Assembly: GCF_963678975.1 (NCBI RefSeq)
Contig: NC_089274.1
Span: 44,794,075-44,858,074, forward strand
Source: Dysidea avara
Lineage: Eukaryota > Porifera > Demospongiae > Dictyoceratida > Dysideidae
Length of the DNA stretch: 64,000 bases
Direction: 5' to 3'
Part shown: one piece after another, positions 11,353 through 23,099 of the stretch
Layout of the letters: the number at the start of each line of letters is the position of its first letter
How positions within the stretch are numbered: the stretch's first letter is position 1
Notes under the pieces: model-generated
Database searches by the model: none
What the model was told of the DNA's origin: nothing
What the model saw: only the letters and a program-made list of their open reading frames with translations
Made by a program: the position numbers and the translations under genes

Positions 11353-12093
11353 TACCGTATAAGCAGAAATTTTGGCGAGCTGAATATTTGGCGATTACTA
11401 GATAAATTGCATTTGGCGAAAATTAATTTGGCGAAATGTATTATGTGTAAATGTGCGTCTCAGCAAGCCTTTCAGCGACATGGAATTCCAGCTGGATTTA
11501 CACAGTCATGGTGAAAAAGTGTGTACGTGGCTACCAGCTGTGGTATAAAATCAGGCGAAAGAAAACTACTCATCTTTCCAGGAAGAGGGAGCACACAGCA
11601 GAGATCTTGCGTGGAATATTATGCCCGATCACGTTGCTTCCTTCCTCAGTGATGGCATAGATAATATAGTACAAGTACTTGTATAGTACTTGTACTATAT
11701 TATTTATGGTGATGGCTACTGCATATGGATCGAATAAATTTTCATCCTCCATTTAACAAGTTGGGTTGCAATTACTTATATTTAAGAGTCGCGACATGTA
11801 CAAAATTAAACGGCTAGTAAAGACTGCATGGTCCTCCCATAGAGGCCAAACAGACAGAGCCATTGAAAAGAAATCTAGACTTGCCACACAAACCACCAGC
11901 CAAGAAGAAAATGACAATAGCAAAAGTGGACACAGCTTTGATTTTCTCGACACGTGTGCAATTCTATTGCTTACCTATTATAATTATTATTATTACAGAA
12001 ACACAAATAGGAAATTTTAATTTGGCGATTTTGTAACCATTCGTCAAAAATTGCCAAATTTAATTCCACGCCAAAATTTCTACTTATACGGTA
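11353..12093. mobile_element. 741-bp non-autonomous element with short TIRs
   Basis: Left end TACCGTATAAGCAGAAATTT and right end AAATTTCTACTTATACGGTA are inverted copies, followed inward by TTTGGCG-rich sequence on both sides. No transposase frame. A hairpin of tandem AGTACTTGTA motifs lies at about 11,657-11,705. The flanks do not show a clear target duplication. It sits just downstream of the truncated transporter copy at 12,314. Confidence 0.7.
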
Positions 12094-12313
12094 GTAATTA
12101 GACACCACCCGATAGAAAGTGCTTACTATGCACATCTGTAAGTACACACATACCACTTAACCCCATACAAGTACCTCAAATATATGACTATATACAGTAC
12201 ATCAAATTCAATTATCACAAAACAATTGCACTGTGTTGATTCCTGGAATACCCTCAAGCTAGTTGTTGGATCAAGTGTTTACCATCAACATGTTATAACT
12301 TACAGTGACTTAC

Positions 12314-13156
12314 TGTATTAAGGAGCATGATGGACGTCATCATGGAGAGTAGAACAAATAACATTCGGTAAAATGTCTTTACATTTTCTACTTGTTTGGT
12401 GGTGAATGGTTCACCATTTCTCATTTTGGCTTTGAGGGGAGGGTCTTTGTTGGCATTGTCAGACATCATTTTGCATAAAAAACAAGTTACTTTGACTAAA
12501 TGTATTGGATCTTTTGTCTCCGCACTATTGATGACAAACATTGACTTGCAGCAGATCAATATCACAAGTCCTATTGCAATGGCCACTGCTGCTATTGCTA
12601 GAACAAGCACTAGACTTGAAAACAGATAAGTCACAACAAAAAGTATTCCAGTGAGTGATATTCCAATGCTTTGTGTCCAGAAATACCAGTAAACTAAAGA
12701 ACTCAGTTTCTTGTTACAAACTTCAAGCAGCTGATCACCTGCAAATGGAAGCATATTGGCTTGGATAGCAGAAGATCCAAGACACACAACACCATAGTTA
12801 GTATACACTATTATAGTATAAAAGGCATTGCCAAGTTCAGTTGCAAAAACTACAGTCACTGCTCCAGTTGCAAGACTAAGTCCACAGAGGAGCAATCCAA
12901 ACAATATCATCTTGTACCTTCCGTACCTCGTATCCGCCAGGTAGCCAAATACTGGACATAACAACCCTGAAAATACGTTTAATAGTATCACTACCGTTAC
13001 AGCTACCCCATCATAACTGATTTGGGGCTGACTGACAGGTGACAAGACCGAAATTACACCAATGACGTAGAACCGCTGAAGCGACGATATAATCAACGTC
13101 AATAAAACCGCTTTGTTTCTCGGACATGGCCTAACATCACATCCACACTGTTCCAT
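12314..13156 (-). CDS. SLC15/POT-like oligopeptide transporter, copy A, 5' exon only
   Basis: A single long exon of 281 codons starts at ATG 13,156 (MEQCGCDVRPCPRN) and ends at a GTAAGT donor read at 12,313-12,308. It has the N-terminal half of a major-facilitator transporter of the proton-dependent oligopeptide (POT/PTR, SLC15) family: hydrophobic helices, the loop motif GYLADTRYGRYKM (MFS G-x-L-A-D-x3-G-R signature), then SSAIQANMLPFAGDQL, typical of the POT helix 4-5 region, and helices to the donor. The donor position matches copies B and C, so at least two more exons are expected. None is visible in the 12 kb downstream, so the gene is either truncated or continues outside the window. 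The reading frame is intact, unlike copies B and C. Predicted role: H+-coupled uptake of di-/tripeptides or related solutes; the substrate cannot be told. Confidence 0.82.
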
Positions 13157-13434
13157 GATGCGAGCGGTCAGCCGGCAATCCTCATCTGTTTTACCAGTGA
13201 TCTTGTAATGACGTAATTAAGTTATAGTAATGACGTAATATCCAAAATTAGAATATTATTACCGAACGCAGGGAAAGAACCTCAGACCTACTAGACTATA
13301 CATGTGTCTGCAACGGAAGTAAATTGAATACATAAGTCATGATGTCAGCCCTTATGTTCTGACTGAACATAATTCATTTTACCACTTGAATGGAAAACCT
13401 AATAGCTATAGCTGGTCTCCTTGGATCTGTATAG

Positions 13435-13862
13435 CTGGATAGGGTTTCCACTCAAAATAGGAATTCTTGTGTCTGGAAATTTTCACAGATAAACAAGTGC
13501 TAATTTGTTATTGAATTATTTACAGTATCCAACATCAGCATAATTTAACATATTAAATAAATTTTCAAAAACTGGTCATGTGACTAAAAACTCCTTCATA
13601 TAGGATTTCCACTGCAAAATAGAATGATGTCTTGGCTCATTTCATTGTTTCTGATTATTTTCAAACAGACTGACCTTCAAAAAAAAGAAGTGCTAAACTG
13701 CATAGCTATATATATAATGTAGCTAACATGTTTTTAACGAGAGCGTGTTATACATTATTATCTATATATATGCATGAGTCTTGTGATGTAGTCAAACTTT
13801 TTATTGGACTATGACATTACAGAGTACTGCATACAGTACACAATAATTACAGTACTGAAGAT
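13435..13862. repeat. ~430-bp direct repeat, copy 1
   Basis: Starts GGGTTTCCACTCAAAATAGG and reaches TACAGTACTGAAGAT. It matches 14,124-14,562 in the same orientation with many substitutions and indels, an old segmental duplication or two copies of one repeat family. No coding signal. Confidence 0.65.
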
Positions 13863-14123
13863 CCGCTAGCTCTGGGCTAGCAGCCATAAAATTACATTAA
13901 AGGAGAGCAGGGTAGTACTGGAGTAATTCTTCAATCGATTATGGAGTGCTCTACCCCAAATTGATTAATTTCTATCTATCAAGACTAACGAGACTAGAAT
14001 GTACAATTTTTATGGATACATTTTTAAAGTTAAATTTACCATTGCTAAATTTTGTAAGCCTTACTTGCAATTGGTGTGTCATAAAAGATCATAACCACAC
14101 GTGTTGACTTTGCATTATGCTCT

Positions 14124-14562
14124 ATAGCTTAGGGTTTCCAACCCAAAATAGGAAGATGCTTCCTTTGGACAGACTGGCCTTTACAAGATAAAGCAAACAA
14201 GCGCTAATTTATTATCGGATTGCTTGTAGCATTGGGTATCAGCATAATTAAGTTAACACACAAAACATACAAAAAGTGGTTACGTGACCAAACTATAAGT
14301 TACATTGGACAGCTTACTCGAAAATCACTCTATTTTGTAGGTCACATACAATTAGTGACCTTAATGAAGACCTGTAGTGCTATAGCAGATCCTGTATAGC
14401 TGTAATGGGATTGTTGGCTACATGACCAATTTGGATATTAAGTTAAAACTGAAAGCAAAATGTATGACCCTTGTGATGTAATCAGACTTGTGACTTTACA
14501 GTACTGTATACAGGACAGGTACGTACACAATAATTCTGTATTGGGGGTACAGAACTGAAGGT
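14124..14562. repeat. ~430-bp direct repeat, copy 2
   Basis: Counterpart of 13,435-13,862; shared anchors include GGTTTCCA..CAAAATAGGAA, ATCAGCATAATT and CTTGTGATGTA. Confidence 0.65.
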
Positions 14563-15703
14563 TAATGAGGGCCTTCAATCTTTCACAATGTAATCAGGCT
14601 TCATGGCTCTACTGTTGATGGTACTACTGTGAACTGCTATTTGATTGGTTGTTTTTATGCTGAGGTGTGATAATAATTGATGCATGGTAGCTAACAATAA
14701 TGGGCTAATGGACTGCTGTACAATCACTAACTTTGTAACTACAGTACATGATACTAGTACTGTAGTATTATGTACTCTGTTTTTTGTGTGTTTAAAGCAT
14801 TATTTGTGACCAGATTTTACAAAACCGATCCAAATCGCACATCAGGTAAAATCAAACTAACACCACCAGTGGATAGCTAGCTAACACTATCGTACTACTA
14901 GTTTTGACCCTCAGTACTACTCAAACTACTCGAGGCTGGCTTTTACAGACGTCTTTTCTGGGTGGTGTGGAGTGCTCAAATGGCGGTTTCAGGCCTTGTG
15001 AAGGACCTAGCTTGGCAAGAATCAGTGGTAGGGTCCGCAACGTGAAAAATCGATATCCTCCAATCACCTACCTAACTATTGTCATGTGTTAGACTAAGTG
15101 TAACTTGAATAACACCAGCGTGGCAGCCAAGTTTGCCACTTTCTTCTGGTAGAAAACGATACAAATGTCTTAAAATCACGTGATTTTTCGTTACAGCAGT
15201 TCGTAGGATTCTTCGTATGCCACGATATTTACTCTCAACATTGTTCAAGTAGTCTATCATCAACTCAAAGTATTGGTGGTTTGATTTTATTGGTCAATTT
15301 CCGGTGGCAGCACGATCTGTGCAGCTTTTTGGCCTCAGACAAAATGTTTCTTGCTCTGGAGCACAGGACAAGCAGAGCAGCAACTGCGCCGTGGGTCAGC
15401 AATGACCAGTACTAGGTAAAGTACCTGCATGCGGAGTATGGTTATAATTGAAGCCTGTTAGCCATCTGTATGCTGAAATTCGGCCAAAATGACGCGATTT
15501 TTGCAAACAAATACCAGAATGGTTGATACATCAGTGAGACAGTCTCCAACAGCAAGGATACGAAGCTTATAAACACCTAACAATACGGCTATCCCGCCCA
15601 GTAAATGCATAGAGCAATCCAATGCATGAAACAGGTACTCACGTGATCGAAATTCAAATAGCGGAAATACCCATGAAATTGCTTTCATTTCTGAATAGGA
15701 ACC

Positions 15704-16580
15704 ATGCAGTGTGCTCCTTTTGTAAATATTTGTGTTAATTGTTCACTCAGGCGTGGTCTGGGCCAGTGCAGGTGTGTTTTATGCTGTGATGGCATCATAG
15801 GGAGAGTCTCAGACTGCTGGGCTAATTTTTTTCGCCTACCTGGACTATGGAACTCTTTGCCGATAATTGATCATACACAATCACTAACTGTAATAAAACA
15901 GAAATTGGAAAAATTTTTATGGAATCATTTCCTAGCTAACTTTGACAAGTCACCCTGTTGTTTCCATTACCTTTGTCCCTGTTCCCGTTGTTCCAAGAAT
16001 CCTGCATCTAACAATTTTAACCACTTGTAACTAAGTAGCTATGTAGTAGTAATGTGCGATATTAGGATTTTGGTTTCGGTATGATATCGATACGATAATT
16101 GGTAAAATATTGAAATTTCGATACTTTTCCGATATTTTTTCTTTTGATTAATTGCGTGGGGCAAATGTTTATAATTAACAGCTATGCTTTACAGAATTTG
16201 TGATGAAGGTAATAACAAGCCTTGGAAACTGGTAGACACTTTTAAAATGGCTAAACTGTACATAACTGAGCTTCATTTCTACTGTGATTGTGCAATCACA
16301 CACAAAAAGTTGTAAATTACCAAAATATTACTCAATATATTGAAAATTTTAGCAAAATATTGATTATAGGATAAATATTGATATCAGTTATAAAAATATT
16401 GAGATTCGATATGGCATCGGTATTGAAAAAAATATTGCAATGGCGATAATTTTTCGGTATATTGCACATCACTACTATGTAGATGTTAGTGTATAGTTAT
16501 TTTTTTAATGTATGTTAGGCTATCAGTGTAGGTCACTGGTAGACCCTCAGAATTATTATTCTGTAAAGCATTATTATTAT
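15704..16580 (+). pseudogene. LINE (non-LTR retrotransposon) 3' end, remnant
   Basis: A frame ending at 16,030 matches the extreme C-terminus of LINE reverse transcriptases: FRLPGLWNSLPIIDHTQSL, then IKQKLEKFLWNHF and a Cys/His-rich tail HYLCPCSRCS. The upstream RT domain is absent (5' truncation is normal for LINEs). An AT-rich 3' region continues to the TTATTATTATTGAG end at about 16,580 and is interrupted by the hAT MITE at 16,047. The upstream junction is approximate. Confidence 0.7.
16047..16474. mobile_element. hAT-type MITE, 428 bp, 8-bp TSD
   Basis: TIRs TAGTAATGTGCGATA and TATTGCACATCACTA, flanked on both sides by the exact 8-bp duplication ctatgtag (16,039-16,046 and 16,475-16,482). 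An 8-bp TSD with this TIR style indicates the hAT superfamily. The inside is AT-rich with repeated GATATCGAT / AAAATATTG motifs and non-coding. Confidence 0.88.
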
Positions 16581-17449
16581 TGAGATGTTGAACCTAATGC
16601 ACACAAACTGATTTTCACTTGATTCCAAGTAATTTTAATGTCATTGGAATAGATTATGGTTGTATTTCCGAGATTTGAATATCAATCACGTGAGTGCCTA
16701 TTTCATGCATTGGATTGCTCTATGCGTTTACTGGGCGAGATAGCCGTATTGTTAGGTGTTTATAAGCTTCGTATCCTTGCTGTTGGAGACTGTCTCACTG
16801 ATGTATCAACCATTCTGGTATTTGTTTGCAAAAATCGCGTCATTCTGGCAGAATTTCAGCATATAGATGGCTCAGCCAGATGGCTAACAAGCTTCAATTA
16901 TAACCATGGATACTCCGCATGCAGGTACTTTACCTAGTACTGGTCATTGCTGACCCACAGCGCAGTTGCTGCTCTGCTTGTCCTGTGCTCCAGAACAAGA
17001 AACATTTTGTCTGTCGCCAAAAAGCTGCACAGATCGTGCTGCCACTGGAAACTGAGCAATAAAATCAAACCACCAATACTTTGAGTTGATGATAAACTAC
17101 TTGAACCATGTTGAGAGTGAATATCTTGGCATACGAAGAATCCTACGAACTGTTGCAACGAAAAATCACGTGATTTTAAGACATTTGTATCGTTTTCTAC
17201 CAGAAGAAAGTGACAAACTTGGCTGCCACGCTGGTGTTATTCAAGTTACACTTAGCCTAACACATGACAATAGTTAGGTAGTTGATTGAAGGATATCGAT
17301 TTTTCGCGTTGCGGACCCTATCAAGAACCGTTTGCAAAATGCATAGACACTAAAATTTTGTTTTTGTACATTAGCGATTTACCCAATGGGGTTTGCTAAT
17401 CAATAATAATAATAATCAGTGGTTTACTCGTGGACTGCCTTATAATGTT

Positions 17450-17900
17450 GGCCAGACATTTTCTCTGTTGATTTTGCTACATATCAGCCACTAAGGAGCC
17501 AGCACAGCCCCGTAATCTCGTGTCTGGACTCCAATCGTGGTCTGCCTCTATTTTGAGGTCTATCTCTTGCCCTCCCCACCACCCCCCACCCCTTTGTGAG
17601 CACTCGTGATACTACTTCGCTCGTCCAACTGCTTGATTTTCTATCTTATTTGGCGGGAAACTCTACAAGCAGCCACAACATTATTATTATTATTTATTAT
17701 GATTATTACAACAGTACAAGTACTGGAAGTGGTCTGAAAGGTAATAGATTGATGCATCTTTTGTGTGAATTTCATACACGTGCTTGCTATCCTTGGCAAG
17801 TTATGCTGACTTGAATTCTTTAAAACCGTTTATCTCGAAACTTCTTATAAAAGTGCGATTTGGATCGTTTTTCCAAAATCCAGTCACATATAACATACAC
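17450..17900 (+). repeat. Dispersed repeat, copy in inverse orientation at 43,510-43,990
   Basis: Shared landmarks with the complement of 43,510-43,990: GGCGGGAAACTCTACAAGCA, CTTGGCAAG, and GATCCAAATCGCACAT-like sequence. A short piece also occurs at 14,818-14,850. Family unknown; probably a transposon relic. Confidence 0.55.
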
Positions 17901-18918
17901 CTGGCTGTAAAGGAGCCAAACACACAAAAACATACTTTGGAATCACTCCATGACCAATGCCAGCCATCATACACTGACCAGACGTCTTTCCACTGCCCCA
18001 GGATTCTTGGTAGATCACGTGATCTCACGTGATCCTCCAGAAATAGTTTATACTTTGTTATGAACACATGTTTAATCAATCCTTTGAATTCGCCAAGTTT
18101 GCATGAGGCTTATGGACAAGTATACCACTTAGTACCCTACATAGCTGTGTGTTAGTACCCTACATAGCTGTGTGTGAGGTAATTATGAATTGTATGTCTG
18201 CAACAGATAGGAAGCATATAATTATGTCATGACCAGTTGACCAGTTTTTAACTGGGTGACCATAGGACAAACACAAGAGGCAGAGCCTGTACAAGGTGCT
18301 TTACCATGAAGCAATAGATTAAAGTGACATTCTTGTGCTACGCATATGCTTAATTATCAGCAGTATGGAAATAGTCTTGTAGAGTACTTCTAAAGTAGCA
18401 GTCAGTCTCTTTCCTAGGAATTTAGGAGCCCACAATGGTGGGGAAGAGCTTGCTTTGTCCAGTTTCATTGAGGCTTATGATCCAGAGGGAATTTTTCTAC
18501 AACCAGCAAAGAAAACTCAGATTCTGCAAAATAAACACCATTGATCATCTTGCTAGAAGCAATGAAAGAGAGATCAATAGAATATGGGTATACCTAGTTA
18601 ACATACATTAACTTCCTATAGACATTTTCATCAGTACTCAACAAGTATTCACTAAACTGTCTTATATTATGATAATACCTTGAAGCAACATTAATTCGCT
18701 GATATTTTCAGCCAATACTGATTTAAGCCTATAGCAAGGTAATGATGCTATTGTTATTAGCATCTAACTAATTTCTTAACAAAACGTGCAACCTAAAGCA
18801 AATATCAGCCTTATAAGGCTAGAGGGCATCCATAATTTTCAACCTTATACACAAGCATGCAATGAGAACTCTTTTTCTAACCCCCTTCCTCTTCACAAAG
18901 CATACTGTAAAATGTTGA
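17901..18918. other. Intergenic, no gene seen
   Basis: No exon I can support. A 21-bp unit AGTACCCTACATAGCTGTGT is duplicated in tandem at about 18,129-18,175. Confidence 0.45.
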
Positions 18919-18926
18919 TGCACACC

Positions 18927-19583
18927 AGGGGTGTAGTTAGAAATTTTAAATAGGTGAGGCAGGCCTTGCAATGCTTACAAATGATGGATACATGCACTCT
19001 ATAGTGTGTAACTACACTCAACATGTGTAGCATGCTCCAGCTAGGGGGTCTTGGGCATGCCCCCAGGAAATTTTTGAAAAATAGTTACAAGATTGAGTCT
19101 GGAGGTAATTTTAGTCCTACTATTTGCAAAGAATGCACACATTATGGTATTTTGTATGTAGCTAGTTCAGACCTTGTCTTCATAAGTATAAGCACTGGTA
19201 TATGGTAGCAAAACATGTCAATCCAGAGGGTCTGGGGGTATGCTTCCCTGGGAAAGTTAGACTATCTGAGTTTGATTGTGAGAGCAACTTAAGTAGTTTA
19301 TCAAAATTATTATATTAAAAATTTGCTTGACTGTTGTATTAGGGTGAGTGCTCTATTAGAGTATATCGATCTTGCTTATTCAGTTTCCCTGGGGCTGCCC
19401 CTGGATGGATTCTTATTATGTACAATAAGTTGAGCTAAATAGCATTATTAGCATATAATCTTTGTTAATGCAAGCTTTCATGATCAATGCATCTAAAAGG
19501 TCCAATGTAGTTCTCAGTTCAGTCACTATTAATATTCGGTGAGGCAACTGCCTTACCTGCCTATATTGTAACAGCTACGCCTT
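18927..19583. mobile_element. hAT-like non-autonomous element, 657 bp
   Basis: Ends AGGGGTGTAGTTAGAAATTT and AACAGCTACGCCTT are imperfect inverted copies, with a 7-of-8 flanking duplication (tgcacacc at 18,919-18,926, tgcacaca at 19,584-19,591). It contains one copy of the dispersed CTCTATTAGAG motif at 19,351. No transposase. Confidence 0.65.
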
Positions 19584-19591
19584 TGCACACA

Positions 19592-20400
19592 TACTGCATA
19601 AATATCTTGAGGATAAAATATCTGGATCTTTTGAGGAAATTTGTAAATCAGTGCATATACATCATAGCCTGAGAAACTATCCTTTCATGCTGGTAGCATA
19701 ATATTATATAGAACAATGTTTGGATTACTAGCTATAGTTAACTCATATAAAGCACTCTTCCTGGTATCTTCTTTTAAATCAAACAAGTTTTATATTTGTA
19801 AAAATATTCACCTGTCACTCATTCATAATTCTTTCTGTATACTAAAGAGCTGAATGAATAAGAGCATGTCATTGCAACTTGTCTTTACTATTTATGAAAA
19901 AAGTATCTATACATGAGCAGCATTCTTTGAAGCAGCCATCATGCATGATTACAAAAGCATTTGATGGAGTTTTTGCTAGTTCATGTTGAGTGATGTTCAC
20001 ATGTGTTCTCACGTAGTACTTCACATATATAGCTACTCTGAAGTATGGTAGCCCTGTATACACAGATTGAGGACAATGACTATAACAATAAAATAATTGT
20101 CATTTAACTATTCACATGTCACCAACAATACCCTTATAGGTAAACAATCGGGCTGACAAAATTTATGTGGTTAAGCCCTCAAGTAGCTATTGCGTATGTA
20201 TGTAGCTATAATAATTATTAAGATCACAGCAATGGACTTTAGATGCTTATATAAGGCTATGGAATGAATAGCTAATGAGCTGTCCACCTACCTGCATTAG
20301 TCATAGGGTATAACTTCTTGATGTGAAACATAATTAACAATAAATGAAATTACTGTAGATAAATTGTATACACTGTCACTAGAAATATTAAACTGTACAA
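19592..20400. other. Intergenic downstream of transporter copy B
   Basis: No exon or RNA gene recognised; AT-rich. Confidence 0.45.
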
Positions 20401-22980
20401 TTATGACACTGTAGAAGAATTTAATTGAGACTGTAGTACTTCAAGAGCATTTTGATAAATTATATTGTCCTCATCAGCTTCTTCATCGTCTCATCGTCTA
20501 CGTTTGTAATGAATAGCTACCCACAAGAAAAACAAATATCCCGGCACAGCTATGAGCAGTAGCAGCATTGCATTATACCAGATAGATCTGTCCAGGAATC
20601 TAATATTGTATTTAATAAGAAAAGATAGAATAACTGCTGGTGGAATAGAACTCAAACTTGCAAAGAAGTAATACATTCCAATCATAAATCCATTCATGTC
20701 TCGAGGTGACTGCATATGAAAACTCCAAACCTACAAGTAAGTACATCTATGACACTGATATATTGCAGCACCGTATGGCTTACCAGCTATCTCAAAGAAT
20801 ACCTCACCAACAGACAACACGAATACAGTAGCCCCAATGAGTATGAAGCTGTAGTTATCAATAGTATTGCCAGTGGCTACAGCTCCTATCAGAATAGCAG
20901 GAGCGCTCATGTACAATAGTGCTCCAATCCCAATCCTTTGCAGCATTGTTGGTATATATGCTCCCAGCAATGGATATACACATCGGTCAACAATTGGGAT
21001 AAGGAAGAATATTATAGTGGAGTCCCACAGTACAGTTGGTCCATACTTGTTCTTCTCTATGTGTATGGGATAACTATGCAAGGGCAAAAATGGAAGACCA
21101 CTCTCCACCTAATGACAATATTATACAAAACAATGAATAGTCACCAGACTAGATAGCTAGCATGGTAAACTATCAACCTTACCGCTAGAACAATAGTATT
21201 GAGAATAGGCCAAAAACGATCATATCTTATAGATATATATCTTTCAAGTACTCTAGTGTAAACTGTAGTGCTCACAAATGCCCACACCCTATGTGAAGTG
21301 TACAAGTTAAACTTCGTTCCTTCATGGTGTGGTTAATGTAAATAACAAAAATGTATCTGGTGGTCTTAACAAGATAATTAATTTTCATGATTGCTCTATT
21401 AGAGTATTTGAACATTGCTAGATTTAACTGGCTATGCACTCATAACACCACTAGAGTTATGGTCTTTGAATCAGTTATATGAATATTTGGCTATGCGGTT
21501 TGCAGGATCAAATAACTGAGGTTCCCCTGTATAATTATATTCACTTAACAGGTACAATTTATTTACTACCCAAGAAACCCAATAATGCCACCATTTAAGT
21601 GAAAAATTTCCTTGCACCTACCAAACAGTATTATATACATACATTCCAACCCATGCTTATATTACAGCTACTTACAGCACCCAGGAGCATCATAGATGTC
21701 ACCATAGAAACTAACACAAACAGTACTCGATAAAACGTCTTCACATCTTCTACTTGTTCAGTAGTAAATGGTCCACCGTATCTTATTTTAGCTAGGTCCA
21801 ATCTTGGAGGAGGATCCATATTTACGGTGAAGGCGGTTTCAAAAGGATCAAATTTTGCTTTACGAGCAAACCTCATCACATTGAACACTAACTGTAGTGG
21901 ACTCCTTATCTCATTTTTGATCACAAAACTCAGTTTCCAGCAGAACAATATTACGAGAGCTAAACTGATATTTGCTGCTGCAACAGTCAACATCACAGAA
22001 ATTCGATGATAATCTTGCTCAGCAGAAAAAATTCCAAATGCAATCTTTGTAAGCACAAACAATGTTGCACCAATATTCCTTGTCCAGAAATACCAGTGAA
22101 ATAAAGAACTCAATTCCTCACTGTAAGCTCCAGGCAACTGATCACATGCAAATGGAAGAATATTGGCCTGGATGGCAGAGGAGGCTAAACACAACATATT
22201 ATAAGGCCAATGAAACTTGATTAGCAGCTTCGCGTCATCGCCCGCACGGTTTTTTGTATACCCGCATGGAATTTTATTATTGGTAATTCAGATCGAAATA
22301 CTCTTAATAGAGCAGTCAGCTATACTCTAAATGGAAAAAAAATCGCTTGTTTAGGAGTAACAGAAATAGCTGAATATTCTTATATGGATTAGTAACGTAC
22401 TTTAGCTATTTAATGCAAGAGTAATCAATGCAGATCTCACTGTTTTTGGCAGAAATCTTCATGTTTGGGATGTGTGTTGTGGTTTTGGAAAATAATCAGT
22501 GAATAATAACCATCCTCCCGCATCAAATTTTCAAAAATCTGAGCGAGAAACTGGTAATCAAGTTTCATTGGCCTAACTAAGAAGCAATGATGTGTCAATA
22601 GATATTCGAACGAATGCTCTAGGCTCGTCAGGATCTGCAAAAAGAAAACTCACAGCTCCAACTACAAGTCTGACTACATACAAGAGTAGTCCAAACTGAT
22701 ATTATCATCTTGTACCTTTCGGCCATACCTCGTATCTGCCAAGTAGCCAAATACTGGACACAGGCAAGCTGAAAACACATTAAGATAGACCAGCCAGATT
22801 ATACTAGCGATGTCAGTTTGGTCGTGGCTGATTCCAATGTACTTTAGAAAAGAGGGGATGCTTCCTGACACAGCAATAGTGTTACTGAATCGTTCAAGTG
22901 AAGATATAGATAGCACCAAGACTGCCTTATTCTTCGGACATGGTCTAGCATTACATACACACTGCGGCATTTTGAGGTTA
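20401..22980 (-). pseudogene. SLC15/POT-like transporter, copy B, inactivated
   Basis: Three exons read from ATG at 22,980: 22,980-21,676 (interrupted by the MITE at 22,205-22,573), 21,108-20,784 and 20,730-20,401, with GT..AG introns. POT landmarks are present: LCPVFGYLADTRYG, SSAIQANILPFACDQL, then VLWDSTIIFFLIPIVDRC, YIPTMLQRIGIGALLY and a C-terminal basic stretch HYKRRR. Lesions: a 4-nt insertion just after DTRYG, a further 4-nt frame shift after YKMII (shared with copy C), the MITE insertion, loss of 2 nt in the last exon just before QSPRDMNG (compare copy C), and a TGA replacing an Arg codon after KRRR, after which the homologous acidic tail (DEEADEDN) continues to TAA at 20,401. Clearly a dead duplicate of the copy C type. 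Confidence 0.88.
22205..22573. mobile_element. PIF/Harbinger-like MITE in transporter exon, 369 bp
   Basis: TIRs GGCCAATGAAACTTGATTA (19 bp, perfect) and its complement, flanked by the 3-bp duplication TAA (22,202-22,204 and 22,574-22,576), the Harbinger signature. Removing the element plus one TAA restores the local transporter reading frame across the junction (..LLLS-Y-NMLCLASS..). It contains the dispersed ATACTCTTAATAGAGCAGTC motif. No coding capacity. Confidence 0.88.
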
Positions 22981-23099
22981 GCAAGGGAGTTTAGGGTTGC
23001 TGAGTTTGCTGAGCAGGTTCGCCACACCCTCATTCGTGGAACTTTGCGTAAAACACCGGATACGATAAATCTCTGGTAGCTACTCACCCTTGAGTGTCA

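Larger units (their letters stand above)
15029..17322. mobile_element. Element with ~650-bp inverted arms, TIR TAGGGTCCGCAACG
   Basis: Left arm 15,029-15,690 and right arm 16,640-17,322 are inverted copies with about 90% identity; outer ends are TAGGGTCCGCAACG and CGTTGCGGACCCTA. Each arm carries the same ~72-codon frame (minus in the left arm, plus in the right) containing LGVYKLRILAVGDCLTDVST, conserved with only a few substitutions; I do not recognise it. The ~950-bp centre holds a LINE remnant that in turn contains a hAT MITE. No transposase seen. Confidence 0.75.
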
